A DNA stretch of 64,000 nt, taken from positions 32,672 through 96,671 of the forward strand of contig CAMPYS010000004.1 in NCBI GenBank assembly GCA_946998295.1, read 5' to 3'. The stretch comes from an uncultured Prevotella sp. Lineage in GTDB: Bacteria > Bacteroidota > Bacteroidia > Bacteroidales > Bacteroidaceae. Positions within the stretch are counted from its first letter, which is position 1; every line of letters begins with the position of its first letter. Shown here piece by piece: positions 40,386 to 50,617 of the stretch. A program made the translations under genes and the position numbers. The notes beneath the pieces were generated by a model. That model saw only the letters and a program-made list of their open reading frames with translations, did not search any database and was not told the DNA's origin.

Positions 40386-40480
40386 AGTAACCCATACCAA
40401 ATTCGTGATGAAGACTAAAGTAATAAGTATTTTACAGTTTATTTTGTCTTTTGAAACAAAAAGGTGATAAACTAATAGTG

Positions 40481-40501
40481 AATTTACAGGACAGCAATAA
40501 T
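40481..40501. mobile_element. Degenerate end of the 17-bp-TIR element
   Basis: ATTTACAGGACAGCAAT differs at two positions from the right end of the MITE at 24029-24045, and both continue AAT. No partner end is visible nearby, so this is probably a leftover. Confidence 0.45.
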
Positions 40502-40566
40502 AAAAATATAGACCTGACTATATCACCAATTAATGACTTATGTGTGTCCAATATAGAATATGATAT

Positions 40567-41046
40567 TTATTCCATAGACTTACTTATAAATTGTAATGGT
40601 AGTAAATCTTTAATAGATTTAATTATATAAATTCCTTCTTTGCCATATAGCAAAATGCGTATAGGGCTATTGTATCTATTTTCAATTTCTATAATTACTT
40701 GCCTGCATGCGCCACATGGAACTATAGGACTTTTTAGAATCCCAGATGCATTACGTGCAGCAATGGCAATTGTTGTTATTGCCTTATTAGGGCTTTGAGA
40801 TTGAGCTGCAAATATAGCTGAGCGTTCAGCACAAAGCCCTGAAGGGTATGCGGCATTCTCTTGATTTGCACCAATTACAATACTGTTATCGTTTAATCTT
40901 AGAGCAGCCCCAACACTAAATCTACTATATGGAGAATAACTATTATCTGTAGCAGCTATAGCTCTATTTATTAATTCTTTATCATTATCTGATAGTTCAT
41001 TTATCTGGCAAAAGTCAATTTTTATATTTATTTCAATAGTTTTCAT
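40567..41046 (-). CDS. cdd: Cytidine deaminase
   Basis: The enzyme deaminates cytidine and deoxycytidine to uridine and deoxyuridine for pyrimidine salvage. Zinc ligands are visible in CAERSAIF and PCGACRQV, the three-Cys pattern of the small tetrameric class. I chose the ATG at 41046 (159 residues). An in-frame ATG at 41085 overlaps the preceding gene and adds 13 unlikely residues. It is the last gene of a three-gene minus-strand group after the S41 protease and the beta-helix lipoprotein. Confidence 0.92.
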   Translation of the reverse strand: MKTIEINIKIDFCQINELSDNDKELINRAIAATDNSYSPYSRFSVGAALRLNDNSIVIGANQENAAYPSGLCAERSAIFAAQSQSPNKAITTIAIAARNASGILKSPIVPCGACRQVIIEIENRYNSPIRILLYGKEGIYIIKSIKDLLPLQFISKSME

Positions 41047-41065
41047 ATTGTATAGTTTTTGATAG

Positions 41066-42529
41066 TTATTTATTATTTGTTTCAAAATATTCGTAACAAC
41101 CTAAGTCTGGCTTTTCTGTTCGTTTTCGTCCTATGCGGTCAATTTTACTGATATTATCTGGTAAAACTGCTCCTTTGTCTATTGCTAAGGAGTTTTTGTT
41201 TAATTGAAAATCATACCTTTGTTTTTCAATATCAACAAGTTTAAAATTTTTCTTTCCCGAGTGTATAGTATCGGTAAGTTCTTCCCATACAGTAGAAATA
41301 TATTTTGATAATTTATCATTATCCTTAGGTTTATTGGCACGTATCAAGCAATGGTCAAATAAGTAATTTTGTACGGTTTTATCGTCAAAATATAGTGATA
41401 TAACATCATCTGCATATCCTGTTACTATAGAGTTTCGTATCTTTAATAAAACTAATTTGTTAACCCATTTTCCTGATTTAGTTCCAAAACTCAATGCATT
41501 TCCTTCGCCTCCTTCGAAAGGATAAAATTGAGCAATAGTGCACTGATTTAAAAACACTTTACCTCCGATTATAAATATACATGGTTTTTGTGAATTAGAT
41601 AGTAGCGAGTTGTTTATTGTTATATATGCAGATGTAGATTTTATTCCGAATCCTTGACAGTTATGCACAGTACTATTATTGATAATAAGTTTTTCTTTAT
41701 CAATATTTGAAGAATCAATCTCTATGCCATTGTATGCAGAATGTAAGTCCATAAAATTAAGATTATTTCCATAGCTTGTTTTATAAAAGTGTATACCCTT
41801 CCATTGTCCACTGACATTATTATATGGTAGATAATCAAACATTTTATCTAATCTATTACCTCTTAGTGTAACTTCGTTATCCTTTTCACCTTTAATAATT
41901 AGTTTGCCGTGTACATCTATGCCAGCTTTATTGGCAAAATAAATAGTTGTACCCTTTTCTATGGTTAGCGTAGCTCCTTCTTTGATATTAATTCCTTTGT
42001 TTATGACAATAGGCTTATTATTTTGAATCAGTGAATCTTTATCAATTTCTACGATATTATCGGTTAAAATAGCATCCCAACTAAAAGCTTTTAGGTTTAC
42101 TTTTTGTTCTGTACCGCTTTCAAGTTTGAATATTAGATTGTCTGTTATTAGTATTGGCTTTTTTTCTCCAGTTTCAGGTGAAGTAAGCTCTACGAATATC
42201 CGTATACTATCTTTATTTTTTAATTCAATATCTTTAACTTGCCAACCATTAGATTGGTTTAGACTAATTCCATCTATATTAACTCTGTAACCAGTTTGGT
42301 TTCCTTGTGATAATGAAATTTTATTAATTTTTATCCCATTTCCTGAGTAGTTGTAAACCCAAAACTTTTTAGTTGGCGTCGGTACGTTTGAAAAAGTAGT
42401 ATCTAACTTAACTGTATCAACTGAGAATTTTAGTTTATTGTTTGGTGATAAACTAAATATATCATTATCAGTACATGATATAAAAAATGCTACTATTATG
42501 ATGAGGGATATCGTTTTTAAATATCTCAT
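41066..42529 (-). CDS. Right-handed beta-helix lipoprotein
   Basis: The start at 42529 (MRYLKTISLIIIVAFFISC) gives a typical lipoprotein signal; an ATG five codons earlier is also possible. The N-terminal part resembles a beta-sandwich (residues 25-140). Residues ~150-450 hold parallel beta-helix style repeats with many Asn, Gly and Ile, e.g. IKEGATLTIEKGTTIYFANKAG and IDVHGKLIIKGEKDNEVTLRG. The function is not known. Such proteins occur beside cytidine/deoxycytidylate deaminase and S41 protease genes in Bacteroidales. Confidence 0.72.
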   Translation of the reverse strand: MRYLKTISLIIIVAFFISCTDNDIFSLSPNNKLKFSVDTVKLDTTFSNVPTPTKKFWVYNYSGNGIKINKISLSQGNQTGYRVNIDGISLNQSNGWQVKDIELKNKDSIRIFVELTSPETGEKKPILITDNLIFKLESGTEQKVNLKAFSWDAILTDNIVEIDKDSLIQNNKPIVINKGINIKEGATLTIEKGTTIYFANKAGIDVHGKLIIKGEKDNEVTLRGNRLDKMFDYLPYNNVSGQWKGIHFYKTSYGNNLNFMDLHSAYNGIEIDSSNIDKEKLIINNSTVHNCQGFGIKSTSAYITINNSLLSNSQKPCIFIIGGKVFLNQCTIAQFYPFEGGEGNALSFGTKSGKWVNKLVLLKIRNSIVTGYADDVISLYFDDKTVQNYLFDHCLIRANKPKDNDKLSKYISTVWEELTDTIHSGKKNFKLVDIEKQRYDFQLNKNSLAIDKGAVLPDNISKIDRIGRKRTEKPDLGCYEYFETNNK

Positions 42530-42568
42530 GTATTTAAAGTCCATTTTGATATATACTGATAGTTATAT

Positions 42569-44260
42569 TTAAGATTTTAGTTTATTGTTTGGCGTTAATA
42601 TTTTTTTATACTCTTCTATATTTGTCAATATTTTTACAGCCTCTTTCCATGGTTTATCATATTCTAAAGCTTTTTGGAAAGCTCCTCGTTGATAGTAATA
42701 AATATTTATAAGCTCTAATTCTAAGAACTTTTTAATATCTTCCTTATTTCTGTCTAATTCTTTTGAAAGGTTATGTTTTAGTTTTTGTTTTAATGCGTTA
42801 AATTCATTTTTTGAATCATCATAGTAGCCTTCAAACTTTGCTACTTTGATTAAAGTATTTAAAACCTTCTCGCTTTCACGGTCATACTTGAAACCACTTT
42901 TTAAAACAGTATTTTTAAAATCGTAGAAATCGTTATCTGTAACTTTAAAATTGTTTATAGGAGCAATTGTTTTATGTTTTTTCATATAATTGATTTCCCA
43001 ATTAAGTAAAACTTCCGTTGAATCTATTCCACTTCCTGTTAGATAGACAAGAAGATTATTCATCGTGTCATTTTTTATCTCTATATCAGGTTTTATCCCA
43101 CCTCCATCTTTTACAATACGTCCATGAGCAGTGAAAAACTCTTTAGTTAGAGAGTCGGGCACATTATGCTCTTGGTATTTACCTATATTGGAACTTTTAT
43201 AGTTTATAGCTTGCACACATCTTCCACTTGGTATGTAGTATTTACTTGTGGTAATCTTTAAGCTTCCATTATTAGGTAAGTCGACAGGCGTCTGTACAAG
43301 TCCTTTACCATAGGTGCGAGTTCCAATAATTACTGCTCTATCTAAGTCTTGTAGTGCTCCACATGTAATTTCACTTGAACTTGCAGTACCATCATCAACT
43401 AAGATAGCTATAGGCATAACAGTGTCTATTGGTGCTGAAGTTGTTTTATAGTCGTTATTGTTGTTTTTAAGTTTTCCACGTGTTTTTACTATTGTTATAC
43501 CTTTGGGGACGAACATATTAACAATGTTTACGGCTTCGGATAATTGACCTCCTGGATTGTTACGTAAATCCAGGACAAGAGCTTTCATCCCTTTTTGCTT
43601 CATATCAAGGACGGCATAGCGTACATCTTCAGATGCGTTGTCAGTAAAAGAGTTAAAAAGTAAATAACCTATACCATTGTTTTGTATTCCATAGTAGGGT
43701 ATAGTAGGCATTTTGATTATGCTTCTTTTTATTTTTAACTTCATAATCTTGCCAGTTGTAGGTCTCTTTATTTTTAGAGTAAATGTAGTGTTAGGTTCTC
43801 CACATAATAGATTGCTTACATACGAAGCTGATTTTCCTGTTAATAGAGAATCATTAATGCTTATTAGTATATCACCTTTTTTTAATCCAGCTTTGGCAGC
43901 TGGCATTCCTTCAAATGGATCATCTATTACAACGTTTTTTATAGCAAGATTGTATCTTATTATAGACCCTATGCCTGCATATTTTCCTGTAAGCATTGTC
44001 TCTAAATCTTTTTTTTCTTTTTGAGTGTAATAGATAGTGTATGGATCCAATGAACCAACCATAGCTCTTATTCCGGTATTTATAACTTGTTCTGCATCAA
44101 GTGTGTCAACATACATCATATCTAAATATTTGTATGCGGCAGCAAACGTTTCTAATCCTTTTACTGCCTTTATATTGTTATTTGAATTTTGAGCAAAAAC
44201 TATAGAATAATTTAAGCTCCCTAATAGAACTAATACTGATAGAAAGAATCTTATATTCAT
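42569..44260 (-). CDS. S41 family C-terminal processing peptidase
   Basis: The 563-residue exported protease has a signal peptide (~1-23), a PDZ domain (~80-180: GIGSIIRYN, MPAAKAGLKKGDILISIND) and an S41 catalytic domain with LVLDLRNNPGGQLSEAV, DDGTASSSEITCGAL (nucleophile Ser) and GTRTYGKGLVQ (catalytic Lys). Family members trim or degrade envelope proteins at their C-termini. It starts after a terminator that ends the T9SS operon, and is followed by the beta-helix lipoprotein. Confidence 0.92.
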   Translation of the reverse strand: MNIRFFLSVLVLLGSLNYSIVFAQNSNNNIKAVKGLETFAAAYKYLDMMYVDTLDAEQVINTGIRAMVGSLDPYTIYYTQKEKKDLETMLTGKYAGIGSIIRYNLAIKNVVIDDPFEGMPAAKAGLKKGDILISINDSLLTGKSASYVSNLLCGEPNTTFTLKIKRPTTGKIMKLKIKRSIIKMPTIPYYGIQNNGIGYLLFNSFTDNASEDVRYAVLDMKQKGMKALVLDLRNNPGGQLSEAVNIVNMFVPKGITIVKTRGKLKNNNNDYKTTSAPIDTVMPIAILVDDGTASSSEITCGALQDLDRAVIIGTRTYGKGLVQTPVDLPNNGSLKITTSKYYIPSGRCVQAINYKSSNIGKYQEHNVPDSLTKEFFTAHGRIVKDGGGIKPDIEIKNDTMNNLLVYLTGSGIDSTEVLLNWEINYMKKHKTIAPINNFKVTDNDFYDFKNTVLKSGFKYDRESEKVLNTLIKVAKFEGYYDDSKNEFNALKQKLKHNLSKELDRNKEDIKKFLELELINIYYYQRGAFQKALEYDKPWKEAVKILTNIEEYKKILTPNNKLKS

Positions 44261-44370
44261 TTATTTTTATAATGTGTATTTAAAAAATTTATACTACTAT
44301 GCAAAATTACATTATTATATTTGATAAGTATATATAAAATTTAAATAAATATTTTAATTGATATAAAATA

Positions 44371-44418
44371 AAAAGCTGCATCAATATAGGTAATATACTA
44401 TTTTTGATACAGCTTTTA
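44371..44418 (-). terminator. Terminator at the end of the T9SS operon
   Basis: Minus strand stem AAAGCTGTATC/GATGCAGCTTT (one mismatch) around 44371-44418, followed by TTTTATTTTA. It lies about 25 bases after the prolyl oligopeptidase stop codon. Confidence 0.75.
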
Positions 44419-44443
44419 TAAAAAAAACTATTTATTATGAAAT

Positions 44444-46552
44444 TTAATACTTTAATCCCATATTGTATAATATAAAGCTATATATATCTGCACTTTCTTC
44501 TAATCTTTTGCTTAGTGGCTTGCCTCCACCGTGTCCAGCTTTAGTATCTATACGTATTAATATTGGTGAAGAACCTAATTGGCAATTTTGTAATGTTGCT
44601 GCAAACTTGAAAGAGTGTGCTGGTACAACTCGATCATCATGATCAGCTGTAGTTATTAATGTTGCTGGATACTTAGTATTAGGCTTAATGTTATGTAAAG
44701 GTGAATAAGATTTTAGATACTCAAACATCTCCTTGCTATCTTCGCTTGTGCCATAGTCTGATGCCCAATTCCAGCCGATAGTAAACTTATGATACCGTAG
44801 CATATCCATTACTCCAACTTGTGGAACACAAACTTGAAATAAGTCAGGTCTCTGTGTCATACATGCTCCAACTAATAGTCCTCCATTACTTCCACCTACG
44901 ATAGCCATGTATTTAGATGAAGTATATTTGTTTTCTATTAGCCATTCTGCTGCAGAAATGAAGTCGTCAAATACGTTTTGTTTGTTCATCTTTGTTCCTG
45001 CTATATGCCATTGTTCACCATATTCACTACCACCACGAAGGGACGCTTGTGCATATATTCCACCACTTTCTAAAAAAGGAATACGCATAGGAGAAAAAGA
45101 CGGACCGAGTGCAATATTAAAACCTCCATATCCGTAAAGAAATACAGGGTTTTTACTATTACGTTTTAGCCCTTTCTTATATGTTAGGAACATAGGAATT
45201 TTTGTTCCATCTTTACTTTTAAAAAATATTTGTTCTGTTATAAAGTCATTACTTTTAAACTTTACCTTAGGAGCTATAAAAACTTTGCTTTGATTGGTGT
45301 CAGTATCGTACAGATATATTGTTCCAGGAGTTGTAAATGAAGAGAAAGAATAAAATGTTTCTTTTTGGTTTCTTTCTCCAGAAAACGAAGCACTGCCAAG
45401 TCCGGGTAATGTAATTTCTCTTATAATATTTCCATTTAAATCATATAAATACGCATGAGTTGAAGCATCTTTGTTATATTGTGCTATGAGTTTTCCATTA
45501 GTAAAGGTAACATTTTCTAAAACATTATTGGATTCTGGTATTATCTCTTTCCAATTTTTGAGGGATGGATTATTTATATCCATTACCATTAAACGTTTTT
45601 TAGGAGCATTATAATTAGTGAGAATATAAACCTTGTCATCTTTTACCTCTACAGGAAAATATTGCAAATCCATATTATCTGTGAGTTGAATAAGTTGAGA
45701 ATTAGGTTTTCTAAGGTCTCTTACATATAAGTTGTTTCCAGAACCAGCTCCACTTTCAAAGAGAAACATAATAGTCTCTTCTTTATTAATGCTTACATCA
45801 TAAAATGATAATGGTCGAGATGGGTTTTGATAAAATAATTCGTCTTGGCTTTGAGGTGTTCCTATTTTATGATAATAAACCTTATGTACCTCATTTTTAC
45901 TACTAAATTCTTTACCTTTAGTTGGTTTGTCATATGCACTGTAGTAAAAACCATTACCACACCAAACAGCACCACTAAACTTAACCCATTTAATTTGATC
46001 TGTTAAGTTTTTGCCTGTTGATAAATCTTTTATATATATTTCTCTCCAATCACTTCCACTACGTGATATAACATAAGCAAGGTATTTTCCATTATGTGAA
46101 AATGATATATCTTGTAGAGCTACAGTTCCGTCAGAACTAAGAGTGTTAGGATCTAAAAGTGTGTGTTTTTTACCTCCAAGTTTTTCCATTTGATATAATA
46201 CGCTTTGGTTTTGTAGCCCATTATTGAAATAAACATACCATTTGCCATATTTCTTAAATGGTATGCCATACCTTTCATAGTTAGATAATTCTGTTAAGCG
46301 TTTTAGCAGTTTATTGCGAAAAGGTATTTTTTTTAGATAGTTGTTGGTAACTATGTTTTCAGCGTCTACCCATGATTTTGTTTCCTCACTTCTATCATTT
46401 TCTAAAGGTCTATACGGATCAGAAACTTTTTCACCAAAGTATTCATCAATAGTGTTGCTTGTTGGAGCTTTAGGGTAATTTATTTTTTGTGCAATCATTG
46501 TTGTTGATGCCAACATAAGAGCTGACACAAGTAAAAAGTGTTTCATATACAA
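44444..46552 (-). CDS. Exported prolyl oligopeptidase family serine protease
   Basis: The 702-residue S9 protease has a signal peptide (cleavage near MIAQ), a beta-propeller (~80-420) that limits substrates to short peptides, and a C-terminal alpha/beta hydrolase with GGSNGGLL (Ser), TADHDDRVVP (Asp) and KAGHGGG (His). It cuts after proline in peptides. The start may be the ATG at 46552 or the one two codons later. It lies 10 bases after the outer-membrane barrel gene and before a terminator, so it is probably the last gene of the porP-gldKLMN transcript. Confidence 0.92.
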   Translation of the reverse strand: MYMKHFLLVSALMLASTTMIAQKINYPKAPTSNTIDEYFGEKVSDPYRPLENDRSEETKSWVDAENIVTNNYLKKIPFRNKLLKRLTELSNYERYGIPFKKYGKWYVYFNNGLQNQSVLYQMEKLGGKKHTLLDPNTLSSDGTVALQDISFSHNGKYLAYVISRSGSDWREIYIKDLSTGKNLTDQIKWVKFSGAVWCGNGFYYSAYDKPTKGKEFSSKNEVHKVYYHKIGTPQSQDELFYQNPSRPLSFYDVSINKEETIMFLFESGAGSGNNLYVRDLRKPNSQLIQLTDNMDLQYFPVEVKDDKVYILTNYNAPKKRLMVMDINNPSLKNWKEIIPESNNVLENVTFTNGKLIAQYNKDASTHAYLYDLNGNIIREITLPGLGSASFSGERNQKETFYSFSSFTTPGTIYLYDTDTNQSKVFIAPKVKFKSNDFITEQIFFKSKDGTKIPMFLTYKKGLKRNSKNPVFLYGYGGFNIALGPSFSPMRIPFLESGGIYAQASLRGGSEYGEQWHIAGTKMNKQNVFDDFISAAEWLIENKYTSSKYMAIVGGSNGGLLVGACMTQRPDLFQVCVPQVGVMDMLRYHKFTIGWNWASDYGTSEDSKEMFEYLKSYSPLHNIKPNTKYPATLITTADHDDRVVPAHSFKFAATLQNCQLGSSPILIRIDTKAGHGGGKPLSKRLEESADIYSFILYNMGLKY

Positions 46553-46562
46553 TTTATTTTAT

Positions 46563-47192
46563 TTAGAAGTAGTATGTAATTCCTATTTGTAGTGCATTAT
46601 TGTAACTGTCATATTCTGTGTTGTTTATTATATCTGAGATAGATTTTTTAGATAATTTTAAGTTTCCATTTTTTCCACAGGCAATATTATAATTAGCATT
46701 TAATTCTAAATGTTGTAATAATGTAACACCTGCACCTATATTAATGCTAAAGTTGTTTTTTTTGATTGTATAACTATGATCTTTCCATAGATTAAACTTA
46801 GAGTCTCCAATATTAATTCCCCATTGTGGTCCTCCGTATATAAACGCACTAACAACGTTTTTTATTCCGAAAGTATATCGAAGGTTTATAGGTAGTGATA
46901 GTTGTTGTTGCTTTATTATTTTATAGCTATTTTTATTATTAAAGTTTGATGCTCGTGAATCGTAAAGTATAGCTGCATCTATTCCGAGTCCTATATTAGG
47001 TACTTGCAATTTAATAGCTGGACCTATATAGTATTTAACTAAGTTAGAACTTTTGATATTATGAGCATTTATGTTTATGTCAGAAATATTGGCACCTGCT
47101 TTTACTCCAAACTGTATAAGTGACTGTGCATATATGTTACATTTTATTATAGATAAGAGTATTATAATGCTAATGATATTTAGTCTTTTCAT
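46563..47192 (-). CDS. PorT-like outer-membrane beta-barrel protein
   Basis: The 209-residue protein has a signal peptide (~1-22) and an eight-strand barrel pattern: FGVKAGANISDI, GLGIDAAILYDSR, LPINLRYTFGI, VSAFIYGGPQWGINI, INIGAGVTLLQHLELNANYNIA and ALQIGITYYF, ending in an aromatic residue. It belongs to the outer membrane protein beta-barrel (PorT-like) group. The position directly behind gldN suggests cotranscription, but a T9SS role is not shown. Confidence 0.78.
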   Translation of the reverse strand: MKRLNIISIIILLSIIKCNIYAQSLIQFGVKAGANISDININAHNIKSSNLVKYYIGPAIKLQVPNIGLGIDAAILYDSRASNFNNKNSYKIIKQQQLSLPINLRYTFGIKNVVSAFIYGGPQWGINIGDSKFNLWKDHSYTIKKNNFSINIGAGVTLLQHLELNANYNIACGKNGNLKLSKKSISDIINNTEYDSYNNALQIGITYYF

Positions 47193-47203
47193 TTTTATTT
47201 TCT

Positions 47204-48211
47204 TTAATGTCGTTGACGTCTTACAGAGATTTTACTAGAAGATTGTTTATGTTCTTTTACTTTTTTTATTCTCCTTTCTTTTTTTTCATTTTTTTGTACC
47301 TCTTTTATTTCTTTATTTGTTTCTTCTGTTTGTTCTTGTTTATCGATATCTATATTAGAACCAAATATATTGTTTTCAAAATCTTTTAATTCTTTTTCTA
47401 TCTTGTTTTGTTCTGCATTCATAGCAGAATCAGTAGGGCAATATTGAGAAAGTGTTTTTCCTAAAAGATTAGTCGTTTTATATATTTTACCATTATATTT
47501 GTTCATAGTAAAGAAGTCTTCTACACTCATAGTTGCAGCATTATTAAGATTACTTGTCATGATTACTTGCTTTGCTAAGAACGGAGCTAAGTCATCATAT
47601 TTTATCCAAAATAGTGGATATTTAATAGGCTCATCTCCAAATTCGTCTGATCTGAACATTATAGGACAAAGTGCTATTACTTTACGATGAAATGTGGCTG
47701 TAGTCTGATCATAGTATGCACATTCTTTTAGATAATACCCTTTTACTTCTGCAGATGGTATATCACTATTATCAAGTTTTATACCTCTATCAGTTTTCTC
47801 GTAGTATATATGGTAGTTATCAAGAAATTGAAGCGGTTTTATACGTGCAGAGTCTGTAAAATTTTCATTACCGTCCATACGATATTCATAAGCAGCAATA
47901 CCTCCATTTTTTGGACCTCGCATTATTAATTTAAATATATTACAAAAAAGATTTACATTATTACCTGAAGGTTCTATTGGATAGTATAATCCAGAATTAG
48001 CAGCATCTAATAAGTTTAATTCGCGATAAATATCCCTTCTCCAAACTACATCCTCGCTCATTGGTGGAGCTGTAGGGAAAGATATTTTAGCTCTTAGTGA
48101 TATAGAATTATTGTATTCTTTTTTTTGTTTATTTATACGTCTTTGTTCAGGTTGTGCTATTGTGCTTAGCGTTAAAACTGATAATGATATTATAAAAAAA
48201 ACTCTTTTCAT
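47204..48211 (-). CDS. gldN: T9SS ring/periplasmic component GldN (PorN)
   Basis: GldN forms the periplasmic ring with the lipoprotein GldK and contacts the GldLM motor. The 335-residue protein has a signal peptide and the family body: APPMSEDVVWRRDIYRELNL, NSGLYYPIEPSGN, LKECAYYDQTTATFHRKVIALCPI and SVEDFFTMNKYNG. It ends in a charged, Lys/Glu-rich tail. It is 20 bases after gldM. Confidence 0.92.
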   Translation of the reverse strand: MKRVFFIISLSVLTLSTIAQPEQRRINKQKKEYNNSISLRAKISFPTAPPMSEDVVWRRDIYRELNLLDAANSGLYYPIEPSGNNVNLFCNIFKLIMRGPKNGGIAAYEYRMDGNENFTDSARIKPLQFLDNYHIYYEKTDRGIKLDNSDIPSAEVKGYYLKECAYYDQTTATFHRKVIALCPIMFRSDEFGDEPIKYPLFWIKYDDLAPFLAKQVIMTSNLNNAATMSVEDFFTMNKYNGKIYKTTNLLGKTLSQYCPTDSAMNAEQNKIEKELKDFENNIFGSNIDIDKQEQTEETNKEIKEVQKNEKKERRIKKVKEHKQSSSKISVRRQRH

Positions 48212-48231
48212 ATTAGTCCTATCTTTATTCC

Positions 48232-49821
48232 TTATTTTACAATTACTTCCATATTCCTTCCATTTAAAGTACGTGTAGTTCCATCAGGACCATGTACAAC
48301 AATATTGGTTATATAGAATCGTTTATTTCGACTTAAATGTCTGAATTGTTCTTTTTGTTGTGTTGAGAAATAAGCACCATTACTTGAAATTGGTACTGCA
48401 TTACCCAAATTGTCAAAGAAAACAATCCTAAAACTATTTACCGTAAATGGTATATCTAATAATCCATCGTCAATAGCTGCATGTATTCCTGATGCTGCCA
48501 TAAGATTTGCTTTGCTTAGCGTACCAGTTTTAAAACGCTCATCTCCTCTTAATATATATGGTGATGGATCAGGAAGCCTCCGTACTCTAAATTCGTATTT
48601 ACCAATAAAACGCCCTTTTGATGAAACAGAAATTGACACATTGTTTCCAACAGAATGAGGACGTACAATATATTTCCCACCACCACGTGATACTATAGAA
48701 CCACCAGTTATACTAGCACTTATATCATTTTGAGCAGTATTAGGAATACTGATAGTAATAGGGTTATCAAATCCTGCGTATAGTACATTCATTAAGTCTG
48801 CAGCTATAGTAGCCATTTTTTCAAAGGGAGGTGTTTTTTGCATACCTATAGGGTTTATGAATTGTTTGGGTTTAGGACCACCTATAACCCAATACTCTTG
48901 AGAGAATTTACGCTTAATGATGTTACCTGTAATATCTTTTATTATAATAAATCCACTTATATTATGTTTACCCGGTGATGTGGCTTTTATGTTTATGCTA
49001 TTTCCTTTTATTAATTTTCCATTAACATAAACTTGAGGCTGTTGTGTTGAATCTACTGCAGCCATAAACATTTTTGCATTTAGTGTTTCTCCAGGAAAGA
49101 GACGTGTTTGGCTTGGTACTACTAACGCTTGTACTTTGTTAATTCTCAAATCTTTCAATCCTATATTTGCAACTAAATTGTGTAACACCTCACCCTCTGC
49201 GTATCTAATATCACTTTGAAGTTTGGAAAGTAAAGTGACTGCAGCTGCTACAGGCATATCCTCAAACATATATTCTTCCCAATTCTTGTTAAGAGTTTTA
49301 TGTGGAACTATTGTAGAAAGGTTGCTTGCTATGATTTCTTTTTTCAGAGGATCGTCTACAAACTTTAAAATCCGTTCCCTGTAACTATTTATTGCATTGA
49401 ATAATTTATGTCCTTGTCCACTCTTAGGGGATAGCATTATAAAAGTGGCAGGTTCTATATCATCTTTATTTTTAATATTTAGGGGATTACCATTCTTTCC
49501 ATCAGCTTCTTTAACTATTGCTGTTTTTAGTTGTTGAGCATAGTTATATAAGGAATCGCTCATATTTCTTACAATAGTAGCCATCGAAAACCATTCTTTT
49601 ACTTTTTCAGGATTTTTATCCATCATTCGTTTAATTTCATTAAATATAGATGTATTTTCTTTAGTTGAGTTTAGAATGGTACGGTTGAGGCTTTCCTCTA
49701 CTATAGAGAAGCCATTAAGAACTTCTGTTGATACATTTAAAGCTAACATTGCCATAAGGACGATGTACATTAAATTTATCATCTTTTGGCGTGGTGATAC
49801 CCTTTTCTTTACTATTGCCAT
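48232..49821 (-). CDS. gldM: T9SS motor component GldM (PorM)
   Basis: GldM spans the inner membrane once and reaches across the periplasm as the rotating shaft of the T9SS motor. The 529-residue protein has the N-terminal helix SPRQKMINLMYIVLMAMLALNVSTEVLNGF and long periplasmic beta-domains (~40-529) with the family segments VPSQTRLFPGETLNAKMF and VGNNVSISVSSKG. It lies 55 bases after gldL. Confidence 0.95.
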   Translation of the reverse strand: MAIVKKRVSPRQKMINLMYIVLMAMLALNVSTEVLNGFSIVEESLNRTILNSTKENTSIFNEIKRMMDKNPEKVKEWFSMATIVRNMSDSLYNYAQQLKTAIVKEADGKNGNPLNIKNKDDIEPATFIMLSPKSGQGHKLFNAINSYRERILKFVDDPLKKEIIASNLSTIVPHKTLNKNWEEYMFEDMPVAAAVTLLSKLQSDIRYAEGEVLHNLVANIGLKDLRINKVQALVVPSQTRLFPGETLNAKMFMAAVDSTQQPQVYVNGKLIKGNSINIKATSPGKHNISGFIIIKDITGNIIKRKFSQEYWVIGGPKPKQFINPIGMQKTPPFEKMATIAADLMNVLYAGFDNPITISIPNTAQNDISASITGGSIVSRGGGKYIVRPHSVGNNVSISVSSKGRFIGKYEFRVRRLPDPSPYILRGDERFKTGTLSKANLMAASGIHAAIDDGLLDIPFTVNSFRIVFFDNLGNAVPISSNGAYFSTQQKEQFRHLSRNKRFYITNIVVHGPDGTTRTLNGRNMEVIVK

Positions 49822-49876
49822 TTAGTTTTTTATACTATGTTAGTTTTATGTTGTTATATTTCTTGTGTGTTAGTAT

Positions 49877-50617
49877 TTATTCTTCCTTAGCATCATTTAT
49901 TATGTTAGGAGCTGTTTTCATGTTAACCGTCATAGCTTGAATCATTCTTGCATATACAACATTAAGTTGTTCTATTTGTTTTGCCATTTTATGTGTTTGT
50001 TCGTTAACTTGATCAATTGTCCCTATTTGCTGACTTGCTCCCTTCAGTTGCATCTCGTATACTTTGGTAATTCCTGTAATGGTACGATTTAAGTTTTCTA
50101 ACTCTTCACTGTTTTGTGTTAAATTCTTGCTCTGCTCATAAACTTCTTTTAATATTTCAGATAGAGAGCTTAATGTTTCTATATATTTACTTTGTGCTTC
50201 AATAATTTTAGAGTTATTATCTAATTGTGTCTCTTGTTGATTTGAAATTGCAGAAATATTTTGACTATTAGGTAGTATATCTATTTGTTTTTCGTGATAA
50301 TTTTTTTCAAGATAGTTCTCTTCCTTTTCCTCTTCTTTTTCTATATTGGGAGTAAAATCATTTGTTATTTCTTTATTCTCCTCTGTTTTATCAAAAGATC
50401 TATCAAAACCAGAAATAAAAAACACTATTACTTCTGTTCCCATACCAATATATAGCCATATATTCGCACTTGGGAGGTGTGTAAGTTTAAACAGTGCACC
50501 TAAGATTACAATAGATGCACCCCAGCTGTATCCATAGTTAAGAAAAGTTTGACCAATTTCAGAATCTATCCATTTTTGTAGTTTATAAATGATATTATAT
50601 TTACTATAATGTGCCAT
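49877..50617 (-). CDS. gldL: T9SS motor component GldL (PorL)
   Basis: GldL forms the pentameric proton-driven stator around GldM. Two N-terminal membrane helices (~30-48 and 53-72) hold the residues equivalent to those in Flavobacterium johnsoniae GldL: Tyr30, Lys44 and His47 in ALFKLTHLP, and Glu62 in GMGTEVIVFF. A coiled-coil cytoplasmic tail (~140-246) follows. The gene shares one base with the gldK stop, so the two are coupled. Confidence 0.95.
   Translation of the reverse strand: MAHYSKYNIIYKLQKWIDSEIGQTFLNYGYSWGASIVILGALFKLTHLPSANIWLYIGMGTEVIVFFISGFDRSFDKTEENKEITNDFTPNIEKEEEKEENYLEKNYHEKQIDILPNSQNISAISNQQETQLDNNSKIIEAQSKYIETLSSLSEILKEVYEQSKNLTQNSEELENLNRTITGITKVYEMQLKGASQQIGTIDQVNEQTHKMAKQIEQLNVVYARMIQAMTVNMKTAPNIINDAKEE

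Larger units (their letters stand above)
39932..40566. other. Convergent intergenic region after the thiamin operon
   Basis: It holds a perfect 11-bp inverted repeat with 3-base loop (arms 40087-40097 and 40101-40111) that may end the thiamin transcript although no T run follows, the second copy of the 78-bp repeat, a minus-strand terminator at 40351-40385, and a degenerate transposon end at 40481-40501. No coding sequence is seen. Confidence 0.6.
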